A stretch of DNA of 15,005 nt from Jimgerdemannia flammicorona. Its lineage: Eukaryota; Mucoromycota; Endogonomycetes; Endogonales; Endogonaceae. The notes under the pieces were generated by a model, which saw only the letters and a program-made list of their open reading frames with translations, did not search any database and was not told where the DNA came from. Where the stretch lies: positions 1 to 15,005 of the forward strand of contig RBNI01003894.1 of assembly GCA_003990745.1 (NCBI GenBank), in the 5' to 3' direction. Below, piece after piece: positions 1 to 8,960 of the stretch (position 1 is its first letter; every line of letters begins with the position of its first letter). The position numbers and the translations under genes are program-made.

Positions 1-122
1 TTTTTACATCGCGGTCCTCATTCCAGGCTCATCATTTGTTGACCTATCGACGCTGGATAGTCAAGGCCCTTTCAAGGTACGGGGCCTCCTGTCGTTATCA
101 CAAGTCAGCAAGAAAAGTGAGT
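1..122 (+). other. Open frame upstream of the proposed start; possible upstream exon
   Basis: The reading frame of exon 1 stays open leftwards from the ATG at 123 to the window edge. A pyrimidine-rich run ending TTCCAG at 21-26 would start an exon in phase 0 at 27. A donor-like GTGAGT lies at 117-122, but joining it to downstream AG sites (157, 208, 234) gives stops or the wrong phase, so I do not call an intron there. Base 1-122 may be coding sequence of a longer protein or 5' UTR. Confidence 0.4.
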
Positions 123-1217
123 ATGGGCAAACGGGTCTGGGAATGGCGCACGAACAGTAAGGCTCTGGGTGCAGAAGACGTGGGTGACGGACAGTTTCCA
201 CTAATTAGGATCAATCTTTTATTTCCCGTGTCAGAGAGGACCGAGTACGAGTCCAAAGGAATCAATACTCTGTCCATTGAGATCCCGCAAATCACTAAAT
301 GGAGCTTGGGTGAGTGTCTGCTTGGTATCCCCCTCTTGAAGTTTGGCTACCATAAAATTGCGAGATATTAAATTCGGCATTCTTTTTTGCTCAATGGTAA
401 CGCCGTAGAATATCCGAAAACTGGCAACGTCATCATTTGGATCATGTCCGATAGGTCGTGGTATTCAGTTGAGGTGGGAACTCTCATAAAATTCTATTTA
501 TGTATGTTTGTTTTTCGGAGGGAAGGGGGAAGGAGGGATTTCGAATTGGTACTGCGTGGCGGCGGTCACTCACTACCACCCCGTGATTAATCCGGATGCA
601 GAGCGTGACGCCGTCGTATAAAGAGTGGTGGTCCCCCGTTTTTGAGAAGTGCAATATCTGGGGTGCGTAGTTGACCTTTTATTTTGTATGAGGGAAAACC
701 GCACGAATCAATCCGTATGTATTGTAATGCTGCCATGAGGGTGATGATACATACTTGAGTTCAGAATGTTTTATTCATTTGATTCAATTAACTTGTACAC
801 ACATCGCCGAAACAGCTGCGATATTCAACTTCCTCCAAGAACCCAAACCGGGTCTGAGCTCCAAGGATTCATCGAACTTTCCGAACCTCAAGGCTCCTGT
901 CGATAAAGTTATCCATTCAGTGAGTAATGACTCCTATCCCTTAGGAAACACCTTCATTTTCTTTCGCAACACAAAATATGTCACTCAAAATTCTTTATTG
1001 CATCGGAACCAACGCGATGGCTTTTTGAATCTCGAATCGAAACATAACGTCCTCCCATACACAGGTCGCTAACACGTTAGATATCACCTTCGCCGCCGCT
1101 GAGCACGGCATGCGTCTACATGCGGTCTTCCTGTGCTACCAGATGAAGCAGGTCACCGAATTGCCGGAAAGCAGCGGGCTGAGCCCCTTGTGGACGTGGC
1201 TGAGAGGCCAGCGCAGG
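123..1217 (+). other. RFTS-like domain, spread over exons 1-5
   Basis: The domain is split over five exons, so only the spliced frame shows it. Key segments are W60-S-L-E-Y-P near the first junction, VIIWIMSDRSWY (residues 70-81), then TPSYKEWWSPVFEKC (87-101), followed by helical sequence (HIAETAAIFNFL) and a conserved-looking hydrophobic end in exon 5. In known RFTS domains a beta strand ending in a Trp-Tyr pair is followed by a Pro-Ser-x-x-Tyr/Trp-x-Pro segment, which is the order seen here. In S. pombe Raf2 this domain is needed for Cul4 interaction; in DNMT1 it is regulatory and targets replication foci. The match is to motif order from memory, not to a computed profile. Confidence 0.6.
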
Positions 1218-4200
1218 GTAAGTGTTTTGGTAGAATCGTACATACGAACAGTCATGATCATTTCATTGCGGGAGGTTTTTGTTTTGAATGTTATTCACAT
1301 TTATGTTCCCAAATAATGCAGCAAATGCCAGGCGTGACGAATGGCCCTTCTACGAATGACGCTGGTCCGTCCGCGCCGGGGCAATCAACCAGTGCGAGAG
1401 ACCCTTCGTCCGACAGGAAGATTGGCGGGCCCAAGCTATCGTCATCAGGGTCCGGCTCCAACATGACGGCGGCTTCTGTCTCCACCCAGAAGAATGCTGA
1501 CCTGGCCAAGGTGGGCACCTTGGATCTGTGGCTTTTGTCCAAGCAGACGCAGGCGTCCACATCGGCGGTACCGGGCACCCCTAGCGCACCATCATTGACG
1601 AGGAAGGACGCCGCCGCTTCTGCGGCGACCGCCGTCGAGGTAACCATCAACAACGCCGCCAAACAAACCAAACAGGCGACGGCTATATCAAGTCGGAAAC
1701 CCGAAACGCAGCCTTCAACCAAAGAAAATAAGCCGCAGTCCACGTCAGCCAGGAAAAAACCATCCGCACGCATGGAGACCGAGACGGAGGTCGAGCCTGA
1801 GGCCGGGCCCTCAAGAAAACCGCCATCCAAATCGTCAAGGTCCGTCCGCTCTGTAATCTCAAGTCGAAAGCGGTCCCGCTCGACCGAAGCGATAACTTCG
1901 GGCATCGAGCACGTGGTACTCGACCCAGAGTCCGCTGGGTCGAGTACTAGGAGGCCCATCAAAGCAACCCGAAAGACGCTTATGCCGAAGATCAAGAGTT
2001 TGTACGAGGACGCTGCGAAGAATATGCATATTGTGGAGGTGGGTTGCGAGGAGAGGGGGTGGGGGGAGGGATGGGGATGTGGTCGGATTTGTCGAGCGGG
2101 ACTTGGACGGAACGAACGTGTATCGAAGTGTCGAAATTTTTTGTGAACTCATTTCGTTCTTCTCGACCACGCCATTGCAGTTTCCCACATACAAATATCC
2201 CGAAAATGGCATCTGGTACTGCTGGCTTTCCGATTGCAAAAAGCAGATCAATGTCGCTAATTACGACGAAAACGAGGACTTGGTCGAGGCCGCGGTGGCA
2301 GAGCATATCGAGGAGCACTACAATGCTATTTGGAACAAGTGGACGCAGGCGAGGCGGGATAATTATGAACAGGTGGGTAGGCTGTTGACGTTTGGTACCA
2401 GGTCGTTTGTGAACCGGGGGACTGAAACACATTTTGTCTCCGAATTATGCATTACACGCACACCCTCGCCTTCAAACAAAAAATAGCTCGTACGTAAAAG
2501 CGAAACGCGTGTCCGCAGGTGGATCGACGAGAACGAGGACATGCGCAAGGAGCGGTTGCTTATGGACATGGCCATAGACGGTAATTTCATGGACGATGAT
2601 GCTATGCGCGTCGAGAAGCCACCCATACAATGGCCGAGTTTTGGATCTGCGATGAGGTGAGTGCGAGTTGGGAAGTTGTACGTTTGTCACTTTGCACGCA
2701 TGACACTCGGTTTTCAAATTCATATGAACTACTTTCCACAGCGGCGTGAAACCCTCCAAAGACACATCAAACACAATGCATCGACCACTGCTGCACATCC
2801 TTGACGGAGGGGGTGCGTCTGAGAAAGAGAGGCTGTTTCGACTGTCCAAAAATGTTGCCAACCGGAGATCTCCGATCCCAATACCTATTCGTATGGCCCG
2901 AGCCCAGGCCCCGACCCCGGCTCCTGACGTTCCCCCCGAAGTCCTCGTCAAAGTCTCTGCCAAAGTCTCCGATAAAGTTCCTGTTACTGCTGCTCCCATC
3001 CCGCCCCGGCCCGCTGTTATTTCCTATTCTGTTCCTGATCTAAACCCTGCACCCGCACAACCGTCGATCATCGTCCCCGATCCGGTGGACATTATTGTCA
3101 TCGATGACGACGACGATGGCGACGATTCCGTGGACGTTGTAAAGTTTGTTGAAGCCACAAGAAAGAAGAAAACGGATGCGGTGATCCATGATTCGAAGCT
3201 TGAAGACGTGAAGAGCGAAGAAAAGGAAAAGGTGACGACGCTCGCAAAGGTTGTGGTTTTGGATTATGACGACGAGGACAAGATTAAATCATCCGTCCCC
3301 GTACCTTCGGCATATGCGCTGTCCTCTTCCAAATCTTTGGTGCAAAGTGACACCACCGTCGGCAAATCGAGCTCTCCGAGTCCGCGCAAAGATTCTACGA
3401 TGATTGCAGCAAAGATCAAGGATAGCCCATTGGTAATGGCGGGGACTACGAAAGTCAAGGACGACACGCGGTTAAAGGGGAGCGCAGTATCCGTGGGTCG
3501 AGGTAGCGGCAGCTGTGAGTAGTCAGTTGGGTTTACCGCTGCAGTTGTGTATGCATGATGACGCTCTTCGAAACAAAAAAAAAAAAAAAACCTACCACCC
3601 TTACGGTGTGTTGTTATATACAGTATATCTCTAACCATTATTTATATCTATTTCCACATGGTTGCTAGCCCCCACCGCAGTACCGAAGCCCATGACGCAT
3701 CATTTCGTCAATTTGGACTCCGAAGACGAGGAATTGATGGGATCGCCGTCGAAAAAGACAAAGTTGGATTCCGGCAAAGGCATACAGGTCTTTACGAAAG
3801 TATCCACTGTAGCCAGAACGGGCTTGTTATCATCGCCCAAAAGGTCGGGGATCGTTACAGCATCAGGGATCTTGTCGAAAGTTGGCGGGGCCGACAAAAC
3901 CGCCATCGTCTCCAACGATAGCGCGCATCTGAAGACTGACCAGACTTTGTCGAAAGAAATCGTGAAGGAGACAGTTACTAATGTTGCCCTAATCCAAGAT
4001 CTCATTGTGCATGATTCGCGGAATGTATTGAAGCCCACGCTTGCGAAATCTAGCCCTACTCACGGCGAACGTTCGCCGCCGAATCTCTACGACACAACGG
4101 TGTTGCCGGGAGACGAGCCTGGGATTGGAGTTTCGTCGTTGTGGCCGCTGAAGCCATCCAACGAATGGGGCGGCTTGGAGCAGCGCGAGTTGGGATATGA

Positions 4201-4846
4201 CGTGGAGCGCGCGCCGGCAGGTTTGGCTAGTGATCGTCGGGGAACCCTAGAAGTACCTCCTGCGGTGGTGTCTGATGTTGGGAGTGTTGCGGTAACCACA
4301 AAATCTGTCGGCAACCTCTTCACCGCATCCTCGCACAACATGCTCATTGATCCAACGTTTGCACACTCAACTCCAACGCGGCCGTTGTCAATTGGTATCG
4401 CTCCAACAGGAATACCAACGCCGAAACCACCCTTCGAGGGCGTTTTACCGCCAGTTCTCCCGTTATTAACACCCCGTCTTCAACCTATTCTCGAACCATC
4501 CGTATCGCCAGCCCAATGGACTTGTACGTCCTGCACGTTCGTTCACACAGGCAAGACCGGATTGTCCTACACCAAATGCGATGTCTGCGACTCTCCTCGG
4601 ATCTGGCCCTGCGCAATCTGCACCTACATCCACCATTTCGAAGTCGCGAGGTGCGTCATGTGTGGTAACGCCATCGAGACGGCTACTACCGTATGGCGGT
4701 GCGGTTGCGGGCTTGACAACTCGATTGAAACGTATGTGTGCGAGCTGTGCGAATCGTGGAGGTGTAGTAAGGTGAAGTGTGGGAAGGTTAATGGGAAAGA
4801 TTGTGTCGTTTGCGGATTTTGCGTGGATGGACTGTTGTTAATCTAA
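123..4846 (+). CDS. Raf2/DIM-7-like RFTS and zinc-ribbon heterochromatin factor (10 exons, 5' end uncertain)
   Basis: Exons are 123-309, 409-473, 602-662, 765-919, 1065-1217, 1322-2038, 2181-2372, 2487-2656, 2742-3514 and 3681-4846 (stop TAA), giving 1,212 residues. All nine introns are GT..AG, mostly GTGAGT, GTAAGT or GTGGGT donors, and every junction keeps phase. Residues about 20-170 resemble an RFTS domain; 208-446 are low-complexity with a basic SRKRSRS stretch; 460-492 form a C2H2-like finger; 682-695 are a SUMO-interacting motif; 847-853 (PSKKTKL) look like a nuclear signal; 1104-1205 are zinc ribbons. RFTS proteins include DNMT1-type methyltransferases and Raf2/DIM-7, the CLRC/DCDC subunits that direct H3K9 methylation. 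No methyltransferase motif is present, so I infer the Raf2/DIM-7 type. The ATG at 123 has A at -3 and G at +4, but the frame is open to base 3 and an acceptor-like TTCCAG ends at 26, so upstream exons may exist. Confidence 0.72.
2214..2321 (+). other. C2H2-like zinc finger within exon 7
   Basis: Exon 7 encodes W-Y-C-W-L-S-D-C and then, 22 residues later, H-I-E-E-H-Y. The ligands would be Cys460, Cys465, His488 and His492, spaced C-x4-C-x22-H-x3-H. The second spacer is longer than in a classical C2H2 finger (about 12), so this is an atypical single finger. It is followed by a charged, probably helical stretch across exons 7-8. It lies between the disordered middle of the protein and the SUMO-interacting motif. 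Confidence 0.5.
3085..3126 (+). other. SUMO-interacting motif (VDIIVIDDDDDGDD)
   Basis: Residues 682-695 in exon 9 read V-D-I-I-V-I followed by five Asp, Gly and two more Asp. A hydrophobic core flanked by acidic residues is the textbook type of SUMO-interacting motif, and it sits in otherwise disordered sequence. A weaker second candidate is F-V-N-L-D-S-E-D-E-E (residues 833-842) at the start of exon 10. Confidence 0.6.
3515..3680 (+). other. Longest intron (166 bp), with an A16 tract and an immediate in-frame stop
   Basis: The donor is GTGAGT and the acceptor ACCGCAG. Reading through from exon 9 gives Cys-Glu and then TAG at 3520-3522, so retention would yield a protein of about 827 residues that has the RFTS domain, C2H2 finger and main SUMO motif but lacks all zinc ribbons. 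Sixteen consecutive A occupy 3575-3590. Whether this is used as an alternative 3' end cannot be seen from DNA. Confidence 0.6.
4517..4825 (+). other. Tandem RanBP2/NZF-type zinc ribbons at the C terminus
   Basis: Four Trp-x-Cys starts occur in 102 residues. Ribbon 1: W1104, C1106, C1109, C1124, C1127, with a spacer four residues longer than usual. Ribbon 2: W1133, C1135, C1138, C1149, C1152, with the normal ten-residue spacer. Ribbon 3: W1163, C1165, C1167, N1171, C1178, C1181, with the family Asn present but only one residue between the first two Cys. Ribbon 4: W1184, C1186, C1191, N1195, C1199, C1202, shortened. Ribbon 1 has Thr-Phe after its second Cys and ribbon 2 has Thr-Tyr; Thr-Phe is the pair used by NZF fingers to contact ubiquitin. 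Ribbons 1 and 2 have His in place of the usual Asn. Confidence 0.72.
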
Positions 4847-4866
4847 TGTACATATATCGATTTTCG

Positions 4867-4890
4867 AAAAAAAAAAAAAAAAAAAAAAAA
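4867..4890. repeat. A24 homopolymer just downstream of the gene
   Basis: Twenty-four consecutive A begin 21 bases after the stop codon. It resembles a genomic poly(A) tail, but the gene keeps nine introns, so it is not a retrocopy. It is most simply a homopolymer in the 3' UTR or terminator. Confidence 0.9.
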
Positions 4891-5664
4891 CCGTGCTCTG
4901 TGATACGCGGAATTCCGCTTCCCTTCATTTCGGTCGCTTGGTGTATTTGTTACTAATGGCAATTTAAGTCTCGTGTATATAAAGCTTTTAATAATTGTAA
5001 TAATTGTACATTAACACCTAGTGGGACGTCGTCTCGTATGTGGCGGATGATGTTGATAAAGCAGACAATGCAGATAATGCAGTCGCCAGTCACATTGGCT
5101 ACGTCACACGAATTTGTCGGACGTCACGGTATCACCAACCGATCACTCCAAGAGAACAATCAGCCAACGCCAACTTTCCACTGCACCCCGCCATCACCCA
5201 GTACAGTTCCATTATAAACGTATCCTATTTATAGAATCTAGCATCCTTGATCATGTGAAATCTATTTTTTTTAAAATACCATTATATATTTTACAGAATT
5301 TGATGAAGCAATTATGAGATATATTAATATATTAATAGTAATTATATTTTATATCACTCAATTCTCCATTATTAGTATAGTAGTTAGATTATAAATAAAA
5401 CTTAAAATAAAAAGGATAATTATAAAATGTAAATATCTTAAAATAAAAAATATTAAAAAAATAAAGACAATTATTATTGTGGTGATGAGTTCATACAAAG
5501 TTAATGTGCTACTCGGCAATTTAATGCGCCTTCCTATAGTTCTTGCCTGCTTAGATAATGGCTCTGAATACTGTGTATTGGCTGGGAATGTCATTTGACG
5601 TCCGTCCGATTTGTATATAGTATATACTGGATGCGGCAACGGATTTATACGGATGTTGCTTGAG
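4891..5664. other. Intergenic, AT-rich, no gene recognised
   Basis: The first part is of mixed composition and still contains CpG; 5240-5470 is strongly AT-rich with short A/T runs; 5500-5640 returns to mixed composition. TATA-like words occur (near 4975 and 5613) with no supported gene after them. The small open frames at 5040-5317 and 5358-5639 show no recognisable protein features. Confidence 0.6.
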
Positions 5665-5822
5665 TGATGCGATTTCGGATTTCGCGATTTCGTAGGGTTA
5701 CGCGATTTCGCGATTTGGTAGGGTGACGCGATTTCGCGATTTCGTAGGGTGACGCGATTCGCGATTCGAGGTTGCGAATTATAGAGTGACGCGATTTTGT
5801 AGGGTGACGCGATTTCGGGTGA
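5665..5822. repeat. CpG-dense minisatellite, 26-bp unit, about six decaying copies
   Basis: Units begin CGCGATTTCG and end TAGGGTGA. Copies at 5701-5726 and 5727-5752 are both 26 bp and differ at one base. The first unit (5665-5700) ends TAGGGTTA and is longer; the copies at 5753-5789, 5790-5807 and 5808-5822 are 37, 18 and 15 bp and degenerate. Each full unit is itself built from two GCGATTTC half-repeats. There are four CpGs in the best unit, in sharp contrast to the CpG-free DNA that starts about 100 bp to the right. Confidence 0.85.
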
Positions 5823-5984
5823 CGTAGCCTTGTAACGTCGCTTCGGGCGCTCTCAGTGATGAGCCAATAAGAGAGAAGCGTAAATACACGACAAATATCA
5901 TAACTCGTTTTCTAACACGAACACAACGAACACACAAAGGATATGTGGTGCATTTGTTCATGACCAGCATAACTAGTTTGATAG
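5823..5984. other. Short spacer containing the last CpGs before the CpG-free tract
   Basis: This stretch has several CpGs up to 5927-5928 and none after that until 12978. No gene is supported; the open frame on the - strand (5779-5970) mostly reads through the minisatellite. Confidence 0.6.
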
Positions 5985-6660
5985 ATGTAGTGCTCTCAAA
6001 TGAATTGAATCAATTAAATTAGGATTGATTCAAATTAAATTGAATTGGGGTTAATTTGAATCAAATTGGATTAGGATTGAATTGAATTAAATTGAATTGA
6101 ATTGAGATCCAATTTAATAAATTAAGAGTCAAAATTTTAAAATATATACAATAACTTAACTCAAATATATCCAAATTTGATAATCTTTATTATATTAGAT
6201 TTCTTATATAAGATAAATCTAAAAAGCTAAAATTTATCAAATTTAGACATATTTTTATCAAGTTATTAAATTTTTAAAATTAAGATTTAAATTGAAAATA
6301 GTGCTCAGAATAAATCAAATTAAATCAAATTTGACTCCATTTTGATTTAATTTAAAACATTCAAAGCAAACTATAATTTAATTTAATTTGAATTTTAATT
6401 TAAATCTTAATTTTTAAAATTAATAACTTAATAAAAATATATCCAAATTTAATAAATTTTAGTATATTGGATTTATCTTATTTATAGAAATCTAATATAA
6501 TACAAATTATCAAATTTGGATATATTTATTTAAATTATTATATTTTAAATTTTAACTCTTTATTTTAATATCAATTTGATTCAAATCTAATTCAAATTAA
6601 AAAAAAAAAAACATCAATTTAATTTAATTTAAATTTATTTGATTTATTTAGAAGTACAGA
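5985..6660. repeat. Large imperfect inverted repeat in AT-rich DNA
   Basis: Left arm about 6112-6299 and right arm about 6392-6572 are imperfect reverse complements, for example TATATCCAAATTTGATAAT on the left against ATTATCAAATTTGGATATA on the right. A looser match continues outward to about 6000 and 6655. The sequence TAGTGCTC occurs at the left edge (5989) and again at 6299, and a related end (AGAAGTAC, reverse strand GTACTTCT) lies near 6650. This suggests a foldback or MITE-like element, or an element duplicated in inverted orientation. No ORF is present. The AT-rich composition raises chance matching, but the alignment is long and ordered. Confidence 0.65.
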
Positions 6661-7173
6661 TAAAAATATAAATTAAATTATATCTAAATATTTTAAATTA
6701 TATAAATCAAATTAAGATTAAATTTAATTTCTTTAAGTAATAGATAGATATTTTTATTTTTAACTAATTTCTAACTAATTTATTAATTCAATCTAATTAT
6801 TAAAGATAAGAAATTACTTTACTAGTTCAATATAGTATATTAGTTTAAAAAGATATTTCTTTAAATATTGTAATATATAATCTGAATTAAAAGTAATCAG
6901 AAGATAGATATTTGATCATAGTATCTAAATTTAATTCTCAATATAGTAGTAGCATTATAGTTAGTAGTCACTTAATCTTATAGTTGTATAATTTATACAA
7001 TTATAAAAAATATATAGATATTAGATCTTATAATTATATATATAAGTTTTAACATAGTTCTTATATAGTTAGTAAACTTATATAAATATTTTCAGTATTT
7101 AGAGTAAATAACCTTAGGTCAAAAGAGTTTGAATTTCACTTTAGTAGTTTGATAATGAGATTAGATAGAAAAA
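6661..7173. other. AT-rich, CpG-free sequence with no recognised element
   Basis: About 80% A+T by eye, many TAGATA/TATATA words, no open frame of note and no recognised protein similarity on either strand. Confidence 0.6.
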
Positions 7174-7395
7174 ACCTCTTTCTTTACTATTATATCAGTT
7201 ATAAGATTTTGATAGATAATCTTTCTAGTCTTTTTTCTATAACTTTTATCCCTTCTACCTCATATTGGTTTTTTATACTATTGCAGAATAGTGAAAGAGA
7301 AGTAATGGTGATAAGTTACCTCTTTATTAGTATCTAATCAGTACTTCTTCTACTTTTCTATAGTTTTTAGTATCTTCAGCTATATATATCTGGAG
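7174..7395 (+). repeat. Direct repeat, copy 1 (heavily mutated)
   Basis: Aligns nearly end to end with 13826-14044 at an offset of about 6,652 bp. Shared words include CTTCTACCTCA, CTATTGCAG and CTTCAGCTATAT. Most differences are T here for C there, or A here for G there. It lies upstream of the Gypsy relic on the same strand, so it could be part of a 5' LTR; it could also belong to an unrelated repeat. Confidence 0.75.
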
Positions 7396-8139
7396 TATTA
7401 TAACAATTTCACAGTCATATTTAGTCTTAATATATTTTTGCATCTTTTAGTTAGTCTTTTCTTATCATTTCTTAAATATTCTACTATCTTCTACTACATA
7501 TCTTCTACTTAGAAACCTTCTCTCAGTACTCAGATACTACTAGAACATTCTTTTCTTTCCTTAGTACTAAGCATCTTATCTTAGCTAGTCATAGAATCTT
7601 TCAGAATATTGTAAAATTATATTAGTCAGCTTTGCTGAGAATCTATTTCTTAGTATTTCTCTTTCTTTCTAAAATCCTTCCAGATATTTCTTTCAGATCA
7701 TATATAAATATCCTTATTCTCTATCTGAATAAAGCTCAGAATATTTTCTTCCAGAAAACCTTTAAGAATACTTGAACCTTTAAGTATCTCTGTAAGCTAC
7801 TTTAGACCAACTAGAACTTCCAGATTTAGCTACTTTCTCTTAAAGAAACTAGAACTATTATACTTAGTAATAGTAGTGTTATTATATCTTACCTTATTAA
7901 GAAACCTTATACAAATCCAGAAACCAGTCACAACTAGTCACATGAACCTGAAATGAGCCACAAAGAGTCAGTCTATTAGCCAGACCTCTCTGCTATAGGA
8001 GAAGTAGGAGAACTATAAGTCAACATAGAGGACATAATCATCTCTATGACTCACCAAATCTAAGTACTTCAAGCATAACTAAAATAGCAAAAAACAAGAA
8101 CTGTAAGTACATTACACTTTATTATAGTATTAGTCAGTT
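7396..8139. other. Pyrimidine-rich region between the repeat and the Gypsy relic
   Basis: The stretch 7396-7860 is C/T-rich and CpG-free with no coding signal; 7900-8139 changes to A-rich sequence like the Gypsy body and may be the leader or start of gag. No primer-binding site was recognised. Confidence 0.4.
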
Positions 8140-8960
8140 TTAAGCCACTTAAGTTAGTTATCTTTGATAGTTACTAAGGAGGACTATCTACAGACATATG
8201 ACCTTTTAATTGGACCAATACTTTGAGCTTATAAGAATGGAAGAAGATATGTAAGTCTAATTTGCCACCACACTTCTCTGAGGAAATATAGCTATTTGGT
8301 AGTACAATTACATTATGACTATATCTATATACTTATATATATGAATTAAAGATTGAGAAGCTTTTAAGAGAGCTCTTCACAGATAGTTCAAGTCTGCTAA
8401 TGCTACTAAGCTAGCCAGAGACAAGCTAACAAATATCAAATAACTTAAGTCTGTGTAAAGCTAATACAATTCCTATCAATTCTACTTGAACTACCAGTAA
8501 TAGCTGAGAATAAAAAGATAGACCACTATGTCTGAGGTCTGAAGGAAAATACATAAGTCAAGGTCAAGCTAGAAGAGTCACAAAGCCTTGATGAAGTCAT
8601 AAGAATCACTGATAGATTTGATGTTATCACCTTTAATAACTGCTTTGAACTAGAATACTACAAAAAGAACTACTTTGAGAATCACCACAGAAATCAACTA
8701 AGAACAGTTGACTCAGTACTAATGGATTTAGACACTATGAACAAAAAGAACACCAAGCTTATCTCTATAGAAAAGGACTGTCTGAAGAAATCCAGAGTCT
8801 GTTTCTTCTATTGACAAATAGGACATATTGTAACCAAATGTCCTAAGAAAACTAGTAAACCTTTTAGACCAGTTACAATGTTGTCCAATGACACACCTGT
8901 TAACTCTACTACTAGTTAATCTGAGCTCAAGATTAAGAAGCTTCATCTGAAGGTTCAGGC
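8140..8960 (+). pseudogene. Degraded gag with CCHC zinc knuckle
   Basis: Gag-like sequence is broken by many stops. The knuckle is clear: C (8800), x2, Tyr (8809) in place of the second Cys, x4, His (8824), x4, Cys (8839), with GHIVTKCPKK at its end. TGT to TAT explains the Tyr and CGA to TGA probably explains the stop after it. The knuckle is in the same frame as the first dUTPase motif. Confidence 0.7.

Noticed and set aside
123..1217. DNA cytosine methyltransferase of the DNMT1/DIM-2 type, because of the RFTS-like domain
   Set aside because: The rest of the gene has no catalytic Pro-Cys motif or other methyltransferase blocks and ends in zinc ribbons.
1291..1995. Long open frame of 234 codons on the - strand
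   Set aside because: It lies exactly opposite the low-complexity exon 6, shows no protein features of its own, and the + strand frame is supported by splicing on both sides.
1133..2146. A separate unspliced gene starting at 1133
   Set aside because: The frame before 1218 differs from that of the spliced exon 5, and the GTAAGT..CAG intron at 1218-1321 joins the exons in phase; the start of this open frame is an out-of-frame reading of exon 5 plus intron.
4867..4890. Genomic poly(A) as a sign of a processed retrocopy
   Set aside because: The gene upstream keeps nine introns.
5040..5317. Small + strand genes after the A24 tract
   Set aside because: Two overlapping short frames in different phases, with no conserved features and a composition that follows the AT-rich background.
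5690..5810. Interstitial telomere repeat, from TAGGGTTA and TAGGGTGA words
   Set aside because: The words occur once per 26-bp unit within GATTTCG sequence; there is no run of TTAGGG hexamers.
5665..5822. CRISPR-like array
   Set aside because: The repeats are head to tail with no unique spacers, and the context is a spliced eukaryotic gene.
6000..7170. Mitochondrial or organelle DNA insert, because of high A+T
   Set aside because: No organelle tRNA, rRNA or protein segment is recognisable, and the A+T bias is shared with the mutated retroelements next to it.
7697..7735. LTR promoter and polyadenylation signal (TATATAAATA at 7701, AATAAA at 7728)
   Set aside because: The spacing would suit an LTR, but such words are expected by chance in this composition and this part is not repeated near 14 kb.
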